NCBI GenBank assembly: GCA_002351795.1
Contig: DEHG01000095.1
Span: 1 to 20,925 of the forward strand
Length of the DNA stretch: 20,925 bases
Direction: 5' to 3'
Origin: Ruminococcaceae bacterium UBA2806
GTDB lineage: Bacteria; Bacillota; Clostridia; Oscillospirales; Acutalibacteraceae
A program made the position numbers and the translations under genes. The notes beneath the pieces were generated by a model that saw only the letters and a list, made by a program, of their open reading frames with translations, made no database searches and was not told the DNA's origin. Position 1 is the stretch's first letter. Each line of letters opens with the position of its first letter. This document shows, one piece after another, positions 7,001 through 13,823 of this stretch.

Positions 7001-7354
7001 ATGGCACGTGTAAAGGGTGCGTTAGCAACACGCAAAAGAAGAAAAAAGATCTTAAAGCTCGCTAAGGGCTATTGGGGCGCAAAGAGCAAGCATTTCAAAA
7101 TGGCTAAGGAAGCTGTTATGAAAAGCGGCAACTACGCTTATATCGGCAGAAAGCAGAGAAAGCGTGATTTCAGAAGACTCTGGATCACTCGTATTTCCGC
7201 AGGCTGCAAGGCTAACGGCATTAACTATTCTACATTCATGAATGGTCTTAAAAAGGCAGGTATCGCTCTTAACAGAAAGATGCTTTCCGAGATCGCTATT
7301 GCCGATGCAGAGGCTTTCACAGCACTTGTTGAAAAGGCAAAGGCTGCTCTTTAA
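7001..7354 (+). CDS. rplT: Large subunit ribosomal protein bL20
   Basis: A 117-aa basic protein beginning MARVKGALATRKRRKKILK with GYWGAKS and IGRKQRKRDFRRLWITRI, all typical of bL20, which nucleates early 50S assembly. In Firmicutes it is also the repressor that acts on the operon leader. ACGGAGG is seven to eight bases upstream. Last gene of the operon; a terminator hairpin follows 13 bases after the stop. Confidence 0.97.
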   Translation: MARVKGALATRKRRKKILKLAKGYWGAKSKHFKMAKEAVMKSGNYAYIGRKQRKRDFRRLWITRISAGCKANGINYSTFMNGLKKAGIALNRKMLSEIAIADAEAFTALVEKAKAAL

Positions 7355-7367
7355 TATTTGAAAAACG

Positions 7368-7397
7368 GCGCTCGGGTTTACCTCCCGGGCGCTTTGT
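7368..7397 (+). terminator. Terminator hairpin after rplT
   Basis: GCGCTCGGG (7368-7376) pairs with CCCGGGCGC (7384-7392), one G-U. The T tract is short and interrupted (TTTGTGT), so termination may be partial. Confidence 0.65.
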
Positions 7398-7402
7398 GTC
7401 AT

Positions 7403-7466
7403 CTGAATCCGTGAAAATCCAAAGGAAAAAAGCTTCGCCAGCCTTTGGAGAATCTGCGGGATTCAG
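7403..7466. repeat. Nested inverted repeat (two-tier hairpin)
   Basis: Outer arms CTGAATCC (7403-7410) and GGATTCAG (7459-7466), inner arms TCCAAAGG (7418-7425) and CCTTTGGA (7442-7449), all perfect. The unpaired segments between the tiers are about equal in length (7 and 9 bases). No T tract follows. It is probably a structured RNA element or the remnant of a small repeat; no family recognised. Confidence 0.6.
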
Positions 7467-7486
7467 AAGTCAGGTAACAAAATAAA

Positions 7487-7560
7487 AGTGGAGGTCGTGG
7501 AGGCCTGTATATAAACTCTTCTATAGGTAACTTATATATGAAACCTCCACGACCTCCACT
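7487..7560. repeat. 17-bp perfect inverted repeat built from GTGGAGG heptamers
   Basis: The left arm AGTGGAGGTCGTGGAGG (7487-7503) is the exact reverse complement of 7544-7560. Each arm contains two copies of GTGGAGG (or CCTCCAC) two bases apart. A second perfect stem, TATATAA (7508-7514) with TTATATA (7532-7538), lies inside. The whole could form one long imperfect hairpin 10 bases before the ribosome binding site of the next gene. No T tract and no clear target duplication. Confidence 0.7.
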
Positions 7561-7583
7561 AACAGACAGAAGGAGATATATAA

Positions 7584-7841
7584 ATGCTTTGTGAAGAATT
7601 GCCGAAAATCATGTGGTTTGAAAACAATAACGACTATACGGAATGTAACTATTTGTTTCATTATATTATCATACCCTCACCAAAAGAGGAAACTATGACG
7701 GTAAAGATCTGGCACGGCGAATACTGCTACGATAAAAGCAAGGATGATATCGTTTCCGAACGGACATTCCCGCTTACTTCCGAGGGCAGAGAAGAAATGA
7801 TAAAATATATCCGTGACGAGGATTATAATTTCATGCAGTAA
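7584..7841 (+). CDS. Small hypothetical protein
   Basis: An 85-aa protein of unknown function with AAGGAG eight bases upstream of the ATG. No signal peptide or membrane segment. The second half (TVKIWHGEYCYDKSKDDIVSE, then FPLTSEGREEMIKYIRDE) is hydrophilic and looks like a folded domain. An internal ATG at 7695 with AGAGGA five bases upstream would give a 48-aa version starting at MTVKIWHG. The first half, rich in Tyr/Asn/Phe, could then be untranslated. The strong inverted repeat just upstream may influence its translation. No homolog recognised. Confidence 0.55.
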   Translation: MLCEELPKIMWFENNNDYTECNYLFHYIIIPSPKEETMTVKIWHGEYCYDKSKDDIVSERTFPLTSEGREEMIKYIRDEDYNFMQ

Positions 7842-7948
7842 TAAATTGTACTCAAAAATAATAATATACAAATATTCAATCATAAATTTGTTTAATATAT
7901 CTATTGTAAAGAATTTTTTATTTAGATGACAATTTTGTTAAAAATATA

Positions 7949-7977
7949 TGGAAAAAATAAGCTATCTGTGTTATAAT
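7949..7977 (+). promoter_or_regulatory. Probable extended -10 promoter
   Basis: TGTTATAAT (7969-7977) is a perfect -10 with the TGn extension. The -35 region (7949-7954) is poor. It would drive the 8075 gene and GH31 gene, leaving a leader of about 90 bases with a small hairpin (TCTGTT, AAA, AACAGA) and no terminator. Confidence 0.55.
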
Positions 7978-8074
7978 CAAGGCAGTAAGACTTTCACACT
8001 TTCTGCATTTGATCAGGCTGTCTGTTAAAAACAGATGATCTGAAATAATGATCTCAGTATGAACAGGAGTTAAT

Positions 8075-8560
8075 ATGGATAACGAATTAAAAAGCAGATT
8101 GCTCAGATTTATGTCTCTTTGTGATGATATGAATGACAGACTGTTCGCAGATGAACAGGGCAGACTCCGGAAAGAAGTAAATAACGATCTGATATCGTAT
8201 CTTTCTTATCTGATATTTTCTGACAGGGTCGTATCCGGCAGAGAAGTCGATTGTATCGATTACTACTTTGACAAGCAGTTCAGTGAAGAGGATATAAGAG
8301 CATTTTATGTAAGCGACGGAGAAGAAATATCCGTCCCGATGTCGCTTGTCTATTTTGTGAGGATAGATAATGATATCTTTACAGAAAATGAAACTGTCTC
8401 AACTCTGTCCGAAGAACTTGTAAATCTGTATAAAGGTCTCGGTATGGAAATGATATGCAGCGACAAAACGCTTGCTATAACCGAATTCAAGGATTATGAG
8501 GAATATATTTCCATGATGGAAACATATAAATCCGCTTATCTTAAATGTATGGCTGAATAA
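8075..8560 (+). CDS. Hypothetical acidic cytoplasmic protein
   Basis: A 161-aa acidic protein without signal or membrane segment. AGGAG lies six to seven bases upstream of the ATG. The sequence looks alpha-helical with regular hydrophobic spacing (LLRFMSLCDDMNDRLF, LISYLSYLIFSDRVVSG). The region SDRVVSGREVDCIDYYFDKQFSEEDI recalls the helical TerB/calcium-binding-like style of stress proteins, but there is not enough to assign it. It sits 30 bases before the GH31 gene and shares its strand and likely promoter, so co-transcription is probable. Function unknown. Confidence 0.7.
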   Translation: MDNELKSRLLRFMSLCDDMNDRLFADEQGRLRKEVNNDLISYLSYLIFSDRVVSGREVDCIDYYFDKQFSEEDIRAFYVSDGEEISVPMSLVYFVRIDNDIFTENETVSTLSEELVNLYKGLGMEMICSDKTLAITEFKDYEEYISMMETYKSAYLKCMAE

Positions 8561-8590
8561 AAACTGCAATGAACAGAAAGAAGGTTACCT

Positions 8591-10654
8591 ATGATCAAAA
8601 AATTTGTTTACGGAAATCCTATCGAAACGGGTGCTGTTGTAAAGCCTGTTGAAGCTTCAGCAGATCCGATACAGTATCTTACGGAACTGGAAATGAACGG
8701 AAAACTCATTTTCAATTATGAAATGGAAAATGATGATGTCGTATATGGTCTGGGAGAGGCAAACGGCGGTTTGAATAAACGAGGCGCTGTTTACCGCAGC
8801 TTTTGTTCAGACGAGCCTAATCAGACAGAGGATAAGCAGTCGCTTTACGGCGCACATAATTTTATTGTGATATCAGGCATGATAAATGTCGGATTTTTTA
8901 TTGACTGTGCAAGCGAGGTCAGATTTGATATCGGCTTTACCTCACAGAATATGCTTAATATCCACCTTGGCTGTCCTGATTTCACCGTATATATTATCGA
9001 AGGCAGAAATGCCTATGATATTGTAAAGCAGTTCAGGGAGCTTATCGGCCGCAGCTACATTGCGCCGATGTGGGCTTTCGGTTTCCAGCAGAGCCGCTGG
9101 AGCTATATGAATGAGGACGAAGTCCGCACAGTTGTGAAAAAACACAGGGATGCAGGGATCCCGCTTGACGCTGTTTATCTTGATATCGACTATATGGACG
9201 GATATAAGGACTTTACGATAAGCGAAGAGCGTTTCCCGAACTTCAGCGAATTTGTAAGTGAAATGAAGCAAGAGGGCGTCCGTCTTGTTCCTATCATTGA
9301 TGCTGGCGTCAAGATAGAGGACGGCTATGAGCTTTTTGAGGAAGGCAGACAGTATCAGCTTTTCTGCAAAAAAGGTGACGGCACGGATTTTGTTGCAGGC
9401 GTATGGCCGGGTAAAACCCATTTTCCTGATTTTATGAACTCAGGCGCAAGAATGTGGTTTGGTTCAAAATATAAATCCCTTATCGACAGCGGTATCGAAG
9501 GCTTCTGGAATGATATGAATGAGCCGGCAATGTTCTATACCGAGGACGGCGTAAACGAGGCTAAGGAATATTTACAGAATTTTGACTTCAATACAAACGA
9601 TCCCGGAAAGTTCTTTGAGCTTAAAGATAAGCTTACATCACTTTCCAACAGAATGAAGGATTATGAAAGCTTCTTCCATAATATGGACGGCAGGATTGTC
9701 CGTCACGATCAGGTACATAATCTTTACGGTGCATATATGACAAGGGCTGCATCTGAAGCTTTTGACAATATAGTTCCCGATAAGAGAATGCTTCTGTTCT
9801 CCCGTGCATCATATATAGGCAGTCACCGCTGGGGCGGAATATGGACAGGCGATAATCAGTCATGGTGGTCACACCTCAAGCTGAATATAAAGATGATGCC
9901 CTCACTCAATATGTGCGGATATCTGTATTCAGGCGCAGATCTTGGCGGCTTCGGCTGCAACTGCACAAGAGAGCTTATGCTCAGATGGCTTGCTTTCGGA
10001 ATATTCACTCCGCTTATGCGTGATCATTCGGCTGTCGGCACCCGCAGACAGGAATTATATGAATTCGGAGATACCGAGGACTTCAAAAACATTATTTCTG
10101 TCCGTTACAGTCTCATTCCCTATCTTTACAGTGAATATATGAAGGCTTGTCTGAGCAACGATATGTTATTCAAGCCGCTTGCTTTTGAGTATCCCAATGA
10201 CAACTTTGCCTGCACTATCGAGGATCAGCTTGTTCTGGGCGAAAGCGTCATGTTAGCTCCTGTATATGAGCCTAATGCGGTAGGACGTTATGTATATCTC
10301 CCCGAGGATATGCTTTTAGTCATATTCAAATCATCGTCTGTAAGAAAATATCAGATAATGAAAAAGGGTATGCATTATATCCCTGTTGCCGCAAATGAAG
10401 TTCCTCTCTTTATAAGAAGGAATAAGCTCCTTCCGCTGTGCAGAACCTCTCAGTGTACTGATGAGATGGATACATCAATGTTTGAGATCATTGCATTTAC
10501 GGATGATAATATCGAGTATAACCTTTATGAGGATGACGGCATTTCAAAGGATTATGATAATCCCGATAATATGGTACAGTTTGCGATAACAGATGTAGAC
10601 GGCGTTATGGGCGCTGTTTCCAACAAGACTATCGTTAAGCTTTCACTGTTCTGA
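8591..10654 (+). CDS. Glycoside hydrolase family 31, probable alpha-glucosidase
   Basis: A 687-aa retaining alpha-glycosidase. The N-terminal beta domain includes VVYGLGEANGG. The (beta/alpha)8 barrel begins at about 155 (APMWAFGFQQSRWSY). The nucleophile is D308 in FWNDMNEP and the acid/base is D421 in WTGDN. LGGFGCNCTRELMLRWLAFG and a C-terminal beta region follow. The WxDMNE form of the nucleophile motif fits alpha-glucosidases rather than alpha-xylosidases, which carry KTDFGE. There is no signal peptide, so it probably acts inside the cell on imported maltose-type oligosaccharides. GAAGG lies upstream of the start. No transporter or sugar regulator is adjacent. Family and catalysis are secure; the exact substrate is inferred. 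Confidence 0.93.
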   Translation: MIKKFVYGNPIETGAVVKPVEASADPIQYLTELEMNGKLIFNYEMENDDVVYGLGEANGGLNKRGAVYRSFCSDEPNQTEDKQSLYGAHNFIVISGMINVGFFIDCASEVRFDIGFTSQNMLNIHLGCPDFTVYIIEGRNAYDIVKQFRELIGRSYIAPMWAFGFQQSRWSYMNEDEVRTVVKKHRDAGIPLDAVYLDIDYMDGYKDFTISEERFPNFSEFVSEMKQEGVRLVPIIDAGVKIEDGYELFEEGRQYQLFCKKGDGTDFVAGVWPGKTHFPDFMNSGARMWFGSKYKSLIDSGIEGFWNDMNEPAMFYTEDGVNEAKEYLQNFDFNTNDPGKFFELKDKLTSLSNRMKDYESFFHNMDGRIVRHDQVHNLYGAYMTRAASEAFDNIVPDKRMLLFSRASYIGSHRWGGIWTGDNQSWWSHLKLNIKMMPSLNMCGYLYSGADLGGFGCNCTRELMLRWLAFGIFTPLMRDHSAVGTRRQELYEFGDTEDFKNIISVRYSLIPYLYSEYMKACLSNDMLFKPLAFEYPNDNFACTIEDQLVLGESVMLAPVYEPNAVGRYVYLPEDMLLVIFKSSSVRKYQIMKKGMHYIPVAANEVPLFIRRNKLLPLCRTSQCTDEMDTSMFEIIAFTDDNIEYNLYEDDGISKDYDNPDNMVQFAITDVDGVMGAVSNKTIVKLSLF

Positions 10655-10663
10655 TAAAAACGC

Positions 10664-10696
10664 AGGTGGCACTCCATTTACGGGCGTCACCTTTTT
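10664..10696 (+). terminator. Terminator after GH31
   Basis: AGGTGGC (10664-10670) pairs with GTCACCT (10686-10692), one G-U, 15-base loop, followed by a run of T (10692-10696). It ends the hypothetical-GH31 unit. Confidence 0.65.
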
Positions 10697-10750
10697 CAGA
10701 AAGCAATACATTAAGACAGTTCCCCCCGCATATTATAAAAGGGTGATACT

Positions 10751-11248
10751 GTGAAAAAGCTTTTTCCTCTGATAGGTGCGGTACTGATGATCGGGTGTGG
10801 GAGCCTGCTGTATTATTCGGCGGATTACAGCGGCGGCGCTGTCTGGAGCTTATTGTTCGGAAGTCACGGGGCAAGCTGCTGGGAGATGTATAAGCCGCTC
10901 GGACTTCTGTATCTGTTCTGGATACTGATAGAGCTGTCATATCTCAGACCGTCATTGAAGCGTTTTGTATGTGCTAAGGCAGTTGGTATGTATGTATTAT
11001 GCATGGCTGCGCTTGCTGCGGGCGCTGCGCTGAAATTATACGGCTTCATTGATACGGAGCAGATTTACTGGGCAGCTGCTGCAATAAGCGTTCCGGCAGC
11101 TCAATGGACGGGCTACAAGCTGTATTACAGCAGCAAAAAAATTGAATGGCTGTGGATACCAATGCTTATTTCAATAGTATGTATGTTCTTTATGCTGCTG
11201 TTCCTGTCATTCTTCCCGCCGGATAATTTCTTTTTCCGGGAGCTGTAA
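10751..11248 (+). CDS. DUF6512-like integral membrane protein
   Basis: A 165-aa hydrophobic protein with about five membrane segments (roughly 5-22, 45-62, 75-95, 102-122, 134-157). The N-terminal pattern GSLLYYSADYSGGAVWSLLFG, then SCWEMYKPL, and the C-terminal FFPP motif resemble clostridial DUF6512 membrane proteins. Those carry a similar GSLLH..Y.WSGG, an NESVWEHLK-like segment and FFPP. That match is from memory and should be checked. It starts at GTG 10751, preceded by AAAAGGG; no better start exists. It stands alone after the GH31 terminator. Function unknown. Confidence 0.8.
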   Translation: MKKLFPLIGAVLMIGCGSLLYYSADYSGGAVWSLLFGSHGASCWEMYKPLGLLYLFWILIELSYLRPSLKRFVCAKAVGMYVLCMAALAAGAALKLYGFIDTEQIYWAAAAISVPAAQWTGYKLYYSSKKIEWLWIPMLISIVCMFFMLLFLSFFPPDNFFFREL

Positions 11249-11325
11249 CTATTTGTATTTTTTGTCTGATCTCAGCACTGTTTTTCTAAAAAAATACTAT
11301 AATTCAGCATTATACAAAGTGTAAA

Positions 11326-11442
11326 TGTTGAAAACTTGGTTGAAAGCGGGGAAAAGTCAGTGTAAAACTGTTGAAAACTCGGTTGAAAAGTTGATAAACA
11401 GCGGGTTTTACAGTAGTTGATAAGGTTGAAATGTTTTCAACC
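11326..11442. repeat. Cluster of DnaA-box-like GTTGAAAA/GTTGATAA nonamers
   Basis: A non-coding stretch holds eight related sites. Forward: TGTTGAAAA (11326, 11369), GGTTGAAAG (11338), GGTTGAAAA (11381), AGTTGATAA (11389, 11415) and GGTTGAAAT (11424). Inverted: TTTTCAACC (11434-11442). The first two pairs form a direct repeat with a 43-base period. The last two sites make a dyad, GGTTGAAA with TTTCAACC. On the other strand the sites read TTTTCAACA and TTATCAACT, each two mismatches from the DnaA box TTATCCACA. No dnaA, dnaN or replication gene is nearby. Confidence 0.6.
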
Positions 11443-11451
11443 ATAAAAAAT

Positions 11452-11481
11452 TTGTAATATTTATTACTAATGAATTACAAT
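11452..11481 (+). promoter_or_regulatory. Possible promoter with dyad, upstream of the YdcF-like gene
   Basis: TTGTAA (11452-11457), 18-base spacer, TACAAT (11476-11481). The same segment is a perfect inverted repeat, TTGTAAT (11452-11458) with ATTACAA (11474-11480), followed by the palindrome TTGTACAA (11482-11489). Weak as a promoter alone. Confidence 0.35.
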
Positions 11482-11527
11482 TTGTACAATTATGAAGGCT
11501 GATAAAATTGCAGCAGAGGAAGGTCAA

Positions 11528-12310
11528 ATGGAAAAAGACAATAAAAAAGTAATTGTTCTTATAATAAGAATAGCGGTAATAATAATATCCTGCGGTATGA
11601 TATACTGGTATATGATATCATTGTTCTATGGAATAGGCATGGTTCTGGGCGTCGGAATTTTTTCTGTTCTGATGCTGTGCGCCATATTTTTCGATCCGCT
11701 GAGCCGTTTTATAAAGCACATAAGAAGGAAAAAGCCTATGAAGATCATTACAGACATTTTGCTGATACTAATTATATTGTTTTTTGTATATGCAGCCGCA
11801 GCCGTAGGGCTTATGATATACGGTTTAAAAAAGGCGCCTGCCGATGGTTCAACAGTTGTTGTACTCGGATGTCAGGTCAGAGGAGATGTTCCGAGCCTTG
11901 CGCTTAAAATGAGGATGGATGCAGCTTACGATTATCTTAAAGATCATCCCGACAGCAAGGCGGTTTTATCGGGCGGTCAGGGCGAAGGCGAGAACATGAG
12001 CGAAGCAAAATGTATGTATGATTATCTTACATCAAAAGGAATAGACCAAAAGCGCTTGTTTATGGAGGACAGGTCAACAACGACTCAGGAGAATATCCGT
12101 TATTCAAAAGAGATAATTGAAAAAGAGGGGCTTGATCCTCGTTTTGCGGTCGTAACGGACTGGTATCATGAATTCCGTGCGGGGATAATATGTGACCGCC
12201 AGGGCATAGAGCATGGAGCTGTAAGTGCAGATACAGCGCCTCACCTTACAGCACATCTTGTCACAAGAGAGATACTTGCCATACCGAATGAGATACTTTT
12301 CAAAAGATAA
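11528..12310 (+). CDS. YdcF/SanA-family (DUF218) membrane protein
   Basis: A 260-aa protein with three N-terminal membrane segments (about 8-34, 37-58, 74-100) and a DUF218 domain from about 108 to 255. The conserved blocks are VVVLGCQVRG, SGGQGEGENMSEA, EDRSTTTQENI and VVTDWYHEFRA. The family is a Rossmann-like fold linked to cell-envelope integrity and vancomycin sensitivity in E. coli (SanA, YdcF); biochemical activity is not settled. I start at ATG 11528, which has AGAGGAAGG five bases upstream. The in-frame ATG at 11492 has no ribosome binding site and would add 12 hydrophilic residues. The repeat cluster precedes it and a strong terminator follows. Confidence 0.88.
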   Translation: MEKDNKKVIVLIIRIAVIIISCGMIYWYMISLFYGIGMVLGVGIFSVLMLCAIFFDPLSRFIKHIRRKKPMKIITDILLILIILFFVYAAAAVGLMIYGLKKAPADGSTVVVLGCQVRGDVPSLALKMRMDAAYDYLKDHPDSKAVLSGGQGEGENMSEAKCMYDYLTSKGIDQKRLFMEDRSTTTQENIRYSKEIIEKEGLDPRFAVVTDWYHEFRAGIICDRQGIEHGAVSADTAPHLTAHLVTREILAIPNEILFKR

Positions 12311-12316
12311 TATATC

Positions 12317-12361
12317 AGCTGCAAAGAAACAGATACCTGACTGTATGTTTGCAGCTTTTTT
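12317..12361 (+). terminator. Strong intrinsic terminator after the YdcF-like gene
   Basis: AGCTGCAAA (12317-12325) pairs perfectly with TTTGCAGCT (12348-12356). An inner ACAG/CTGT pairing and six T follow the pattern of a textbook terminator. Confidence 0.88.
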
Positions 12362-12403
12362 ATTGTTATATAAATACTTACTATATAAGCATTACAAGGG
12401 CGC

Positions 12404-12432
12404 TTGCACTTTATGATGTTATGTGCTATAAT
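12404..12432 (+). promoter_or_regulatory. Sigma-A promoter of the lipoprotein pair
   Basis: TTGCAC (12404-12409), 17-base spacer, perfect TATAAT (12427-12432), about 45 bases upstream of the first lipoprotein start. Confidence 0.75.
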
Positions 12433-12476
12433 GTGTTATATCTTGTAACCGAATAAAAAAAGAAAGGATGTCCCTT

Positions 12477-13265
12477 ATGAAAAATAATTTCAAAGCTGCG
12501 GCTGTGCTTTCCGCTGTATTGATCTCAGCAGTAATGCTCACCGCCTGCGGCAATAATAATTCTGATGATAAGGAAAGCAAAATCCCTGCAAATGCGTCTG
12601 TTGCAGCTTCAAGTGAAACCAATGAAGAAAACAGCACAGAAAGCGAGGAAGAAACCTCTGATGAAAAATCATATACTATGGTGACAACAGACAGTTCCAC
12701 GGAAGAAAGCGGCACAGCTGAAAACTCCGCAGAGGATAGCAGCAGCGAGAGCAGCGCTGAAATGTCATTTGTCAGCATGACTGAATCCGAAGCTATGGAA
12801 GCAAGCAATATCGGATATGAATTTGACGATGAACAGATAGTAACAGACTATCATACCGCAGAAACATTTACAGACAATGATTACTTCAATGAGCTTTTTA
12901 AAAGCAATGCTCTCGATCAGGCTTTTATCGAGGAAACAAAACGTGCCTCCTCAACCTCTGATATGATGAACCTTACATCTGAATATGCTATCAAATGGAA
13001 GGAAATGGCTGATACGGCCTGTCAGGCTCTCGGCTGTGATCTTGACGAGGAAAACCAGCAAAAGCTTAATGAATCACAAAAGCAGTGGACAAAGGGACTT
13101 GCTGCCCAGGAAGAAATGTTCCGCAGCGAAGGCGCCGGCGGAAGTGAAGCTGCACTTTCTGCTCAGACAGCTATCATGAATTATTACAAAGGCAGAGCCG
13201 CAAAGCTTTTTGAACAGATCTACACCATAAACGGAAGCATAGATCTCAGCGAATACGGTTTATAA
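12477..13265 (+). CDS. Lipoprotein with Ser/Glu-rich linker, function unknown
   Basis: A 262-aa secreted lipoprotein. The signal peptide ends in LTAC with the lipidated cysteine C24. Residues about 28-105 form a low-complexity acidic Ser/Glu/Thr linker that should extend the domain from the membrane. The C-terminal half (about 115-262) is helical and contains DNDYFNELFKSNALDQAF and many Gln/Glu/Lys heptads. I start at ATG 12477 because AAAGGA ends eight bases before it; the in-frame ATG at 12468 overlaps that site. It is followed 16 bases later by a second, unrelated lipoprotein gene with which it shares promoter and terminator. No family recognised. Confidence 0.85.
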   Translation: MKNNFKAAAVLSAVLISAVMLTACGNNNSDDKESKIPANASVAASSETNEENSTESEEETSDEKSYTMVTTDSSTEESGTAENSAEDSSSESSAEMSFVSMTESEAMEASNIGYEFDDEQIVTDYHTAETFTDNDYFNELFKSNALDQAFIEETKRASSTSDMMNLTSEYAIKWKEMADTACQALGCDLDEENQQKLNESQKQWTKGLAAQEEMFRSEGAGGSEAALSAQTAIMNYYKGRAAKLFEQIYTINGSIDLSEYGL

Positions 13266-13281
13266 TTGAAAGGTGAAACGA

Positions 13282-13773
13282 ATGAAAAAATCTTTCATTT
13301 TTAAAGCTGCCGCATTGTTTTCTGTTATCCTTATGGTTATCAGTTTCAGCGGATGCCATATCAATTCTCCCGGAACCAAGGATTATGTTGATTCTGTCAG
13401 AAATTATATGCTCCAGGCAGTCAACAATACAAGAAAGCTTAAAGAACAGCAGAAAAAGCTTGATACAAGAAGTCCGGATGATGCAGATGAGTATATGAAG
13501 ACGCTTACAATTCTTGATGATGTATACACTGAGCTTATCCGTCTTGAACCGCCTTCTGCCTACAGTGAAACGGACGATGAGATAAAGAAAAACGCTACCG
13601 AAGCTCTGTCATATATCAAGGAACTGGAAAGTCTTGTTACAACCTCTCTTAATACTGCAAATGATTTCCTGTACAAACAGGACTGCCCCCACATTATGGA
13701 GCAGTATGAGGAATGTTACATAAATCTTGTTGATCTCAACGCACAGGTAACAACTAAATACAGAAACGATTGA
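13282..13773 (+). CDS. Small helical lipoprotein, function unknown
   Basis: A 163-aa protein with a lipoprotein signal ending in FSGC (C25). The mature part is almost entirely helical (VDSVRNYMLQAVNNTRKLKEQQKKL, then IKELESLVTTSLNTANDF). It looks like a short membrane-attached helical bundle. I use ATG 13282, with GAAAGG about seven bases upstream; the in-frame GTG at 13273 lies within that ribosome binding site. Second gene of the lipoprotein pair, ending at a strong terminator. No homolog recognised. Confidence 0.8.
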   Translation: MKKSFIFKAAALFSVILMVISFSGCHINSPGTKDYVDSVRNYMLQAVNNTRKLKEQQKKLDTRSPDDADEYMKTLTILDDVYTELIRLEPPSAYSETDDEIKKNATEALSYIKELESLVTTSLNTANDFLYKQDCPHIMEQYEECYINLVDLNAQVTTKYRND

Positions 13774-13782
13774 CCGTAATAA

Positions 13783-13823
13783 AGGACTCCCGCATATCAA
13801 TAAGTGCGGAAGTCCTCTTTTTT
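13783..13823 (+). terminator. Terminator between the lipoproteins and convergent rib genes
   Basis: AGGACT-C-CCGCA (13783-13794) pairs with TGCGG-A-AGTCCT (13805-13816), with one mismatch, then C and six T on the plus strand. On the minus strand the stem is followed only by TTTATT. It mainly serves the lipoproteins but could weakly stop ribBA transcripts as well. Confidence 0.85.

Noticed and set aside
7487..7560. Insertion sequence or CRISPR repeat pair
   Set aside because: Only one inverted pair, no transposase, no regular spacers and no clear target duplication.
11326..11442. Chromosome replication origin (oriC)
   Set aside because: No dnaA, dnaN, rpmH or AT-rich unwinding neighbourhood, and no perfect TTATCCACA box; kept only as a repeat cluster.
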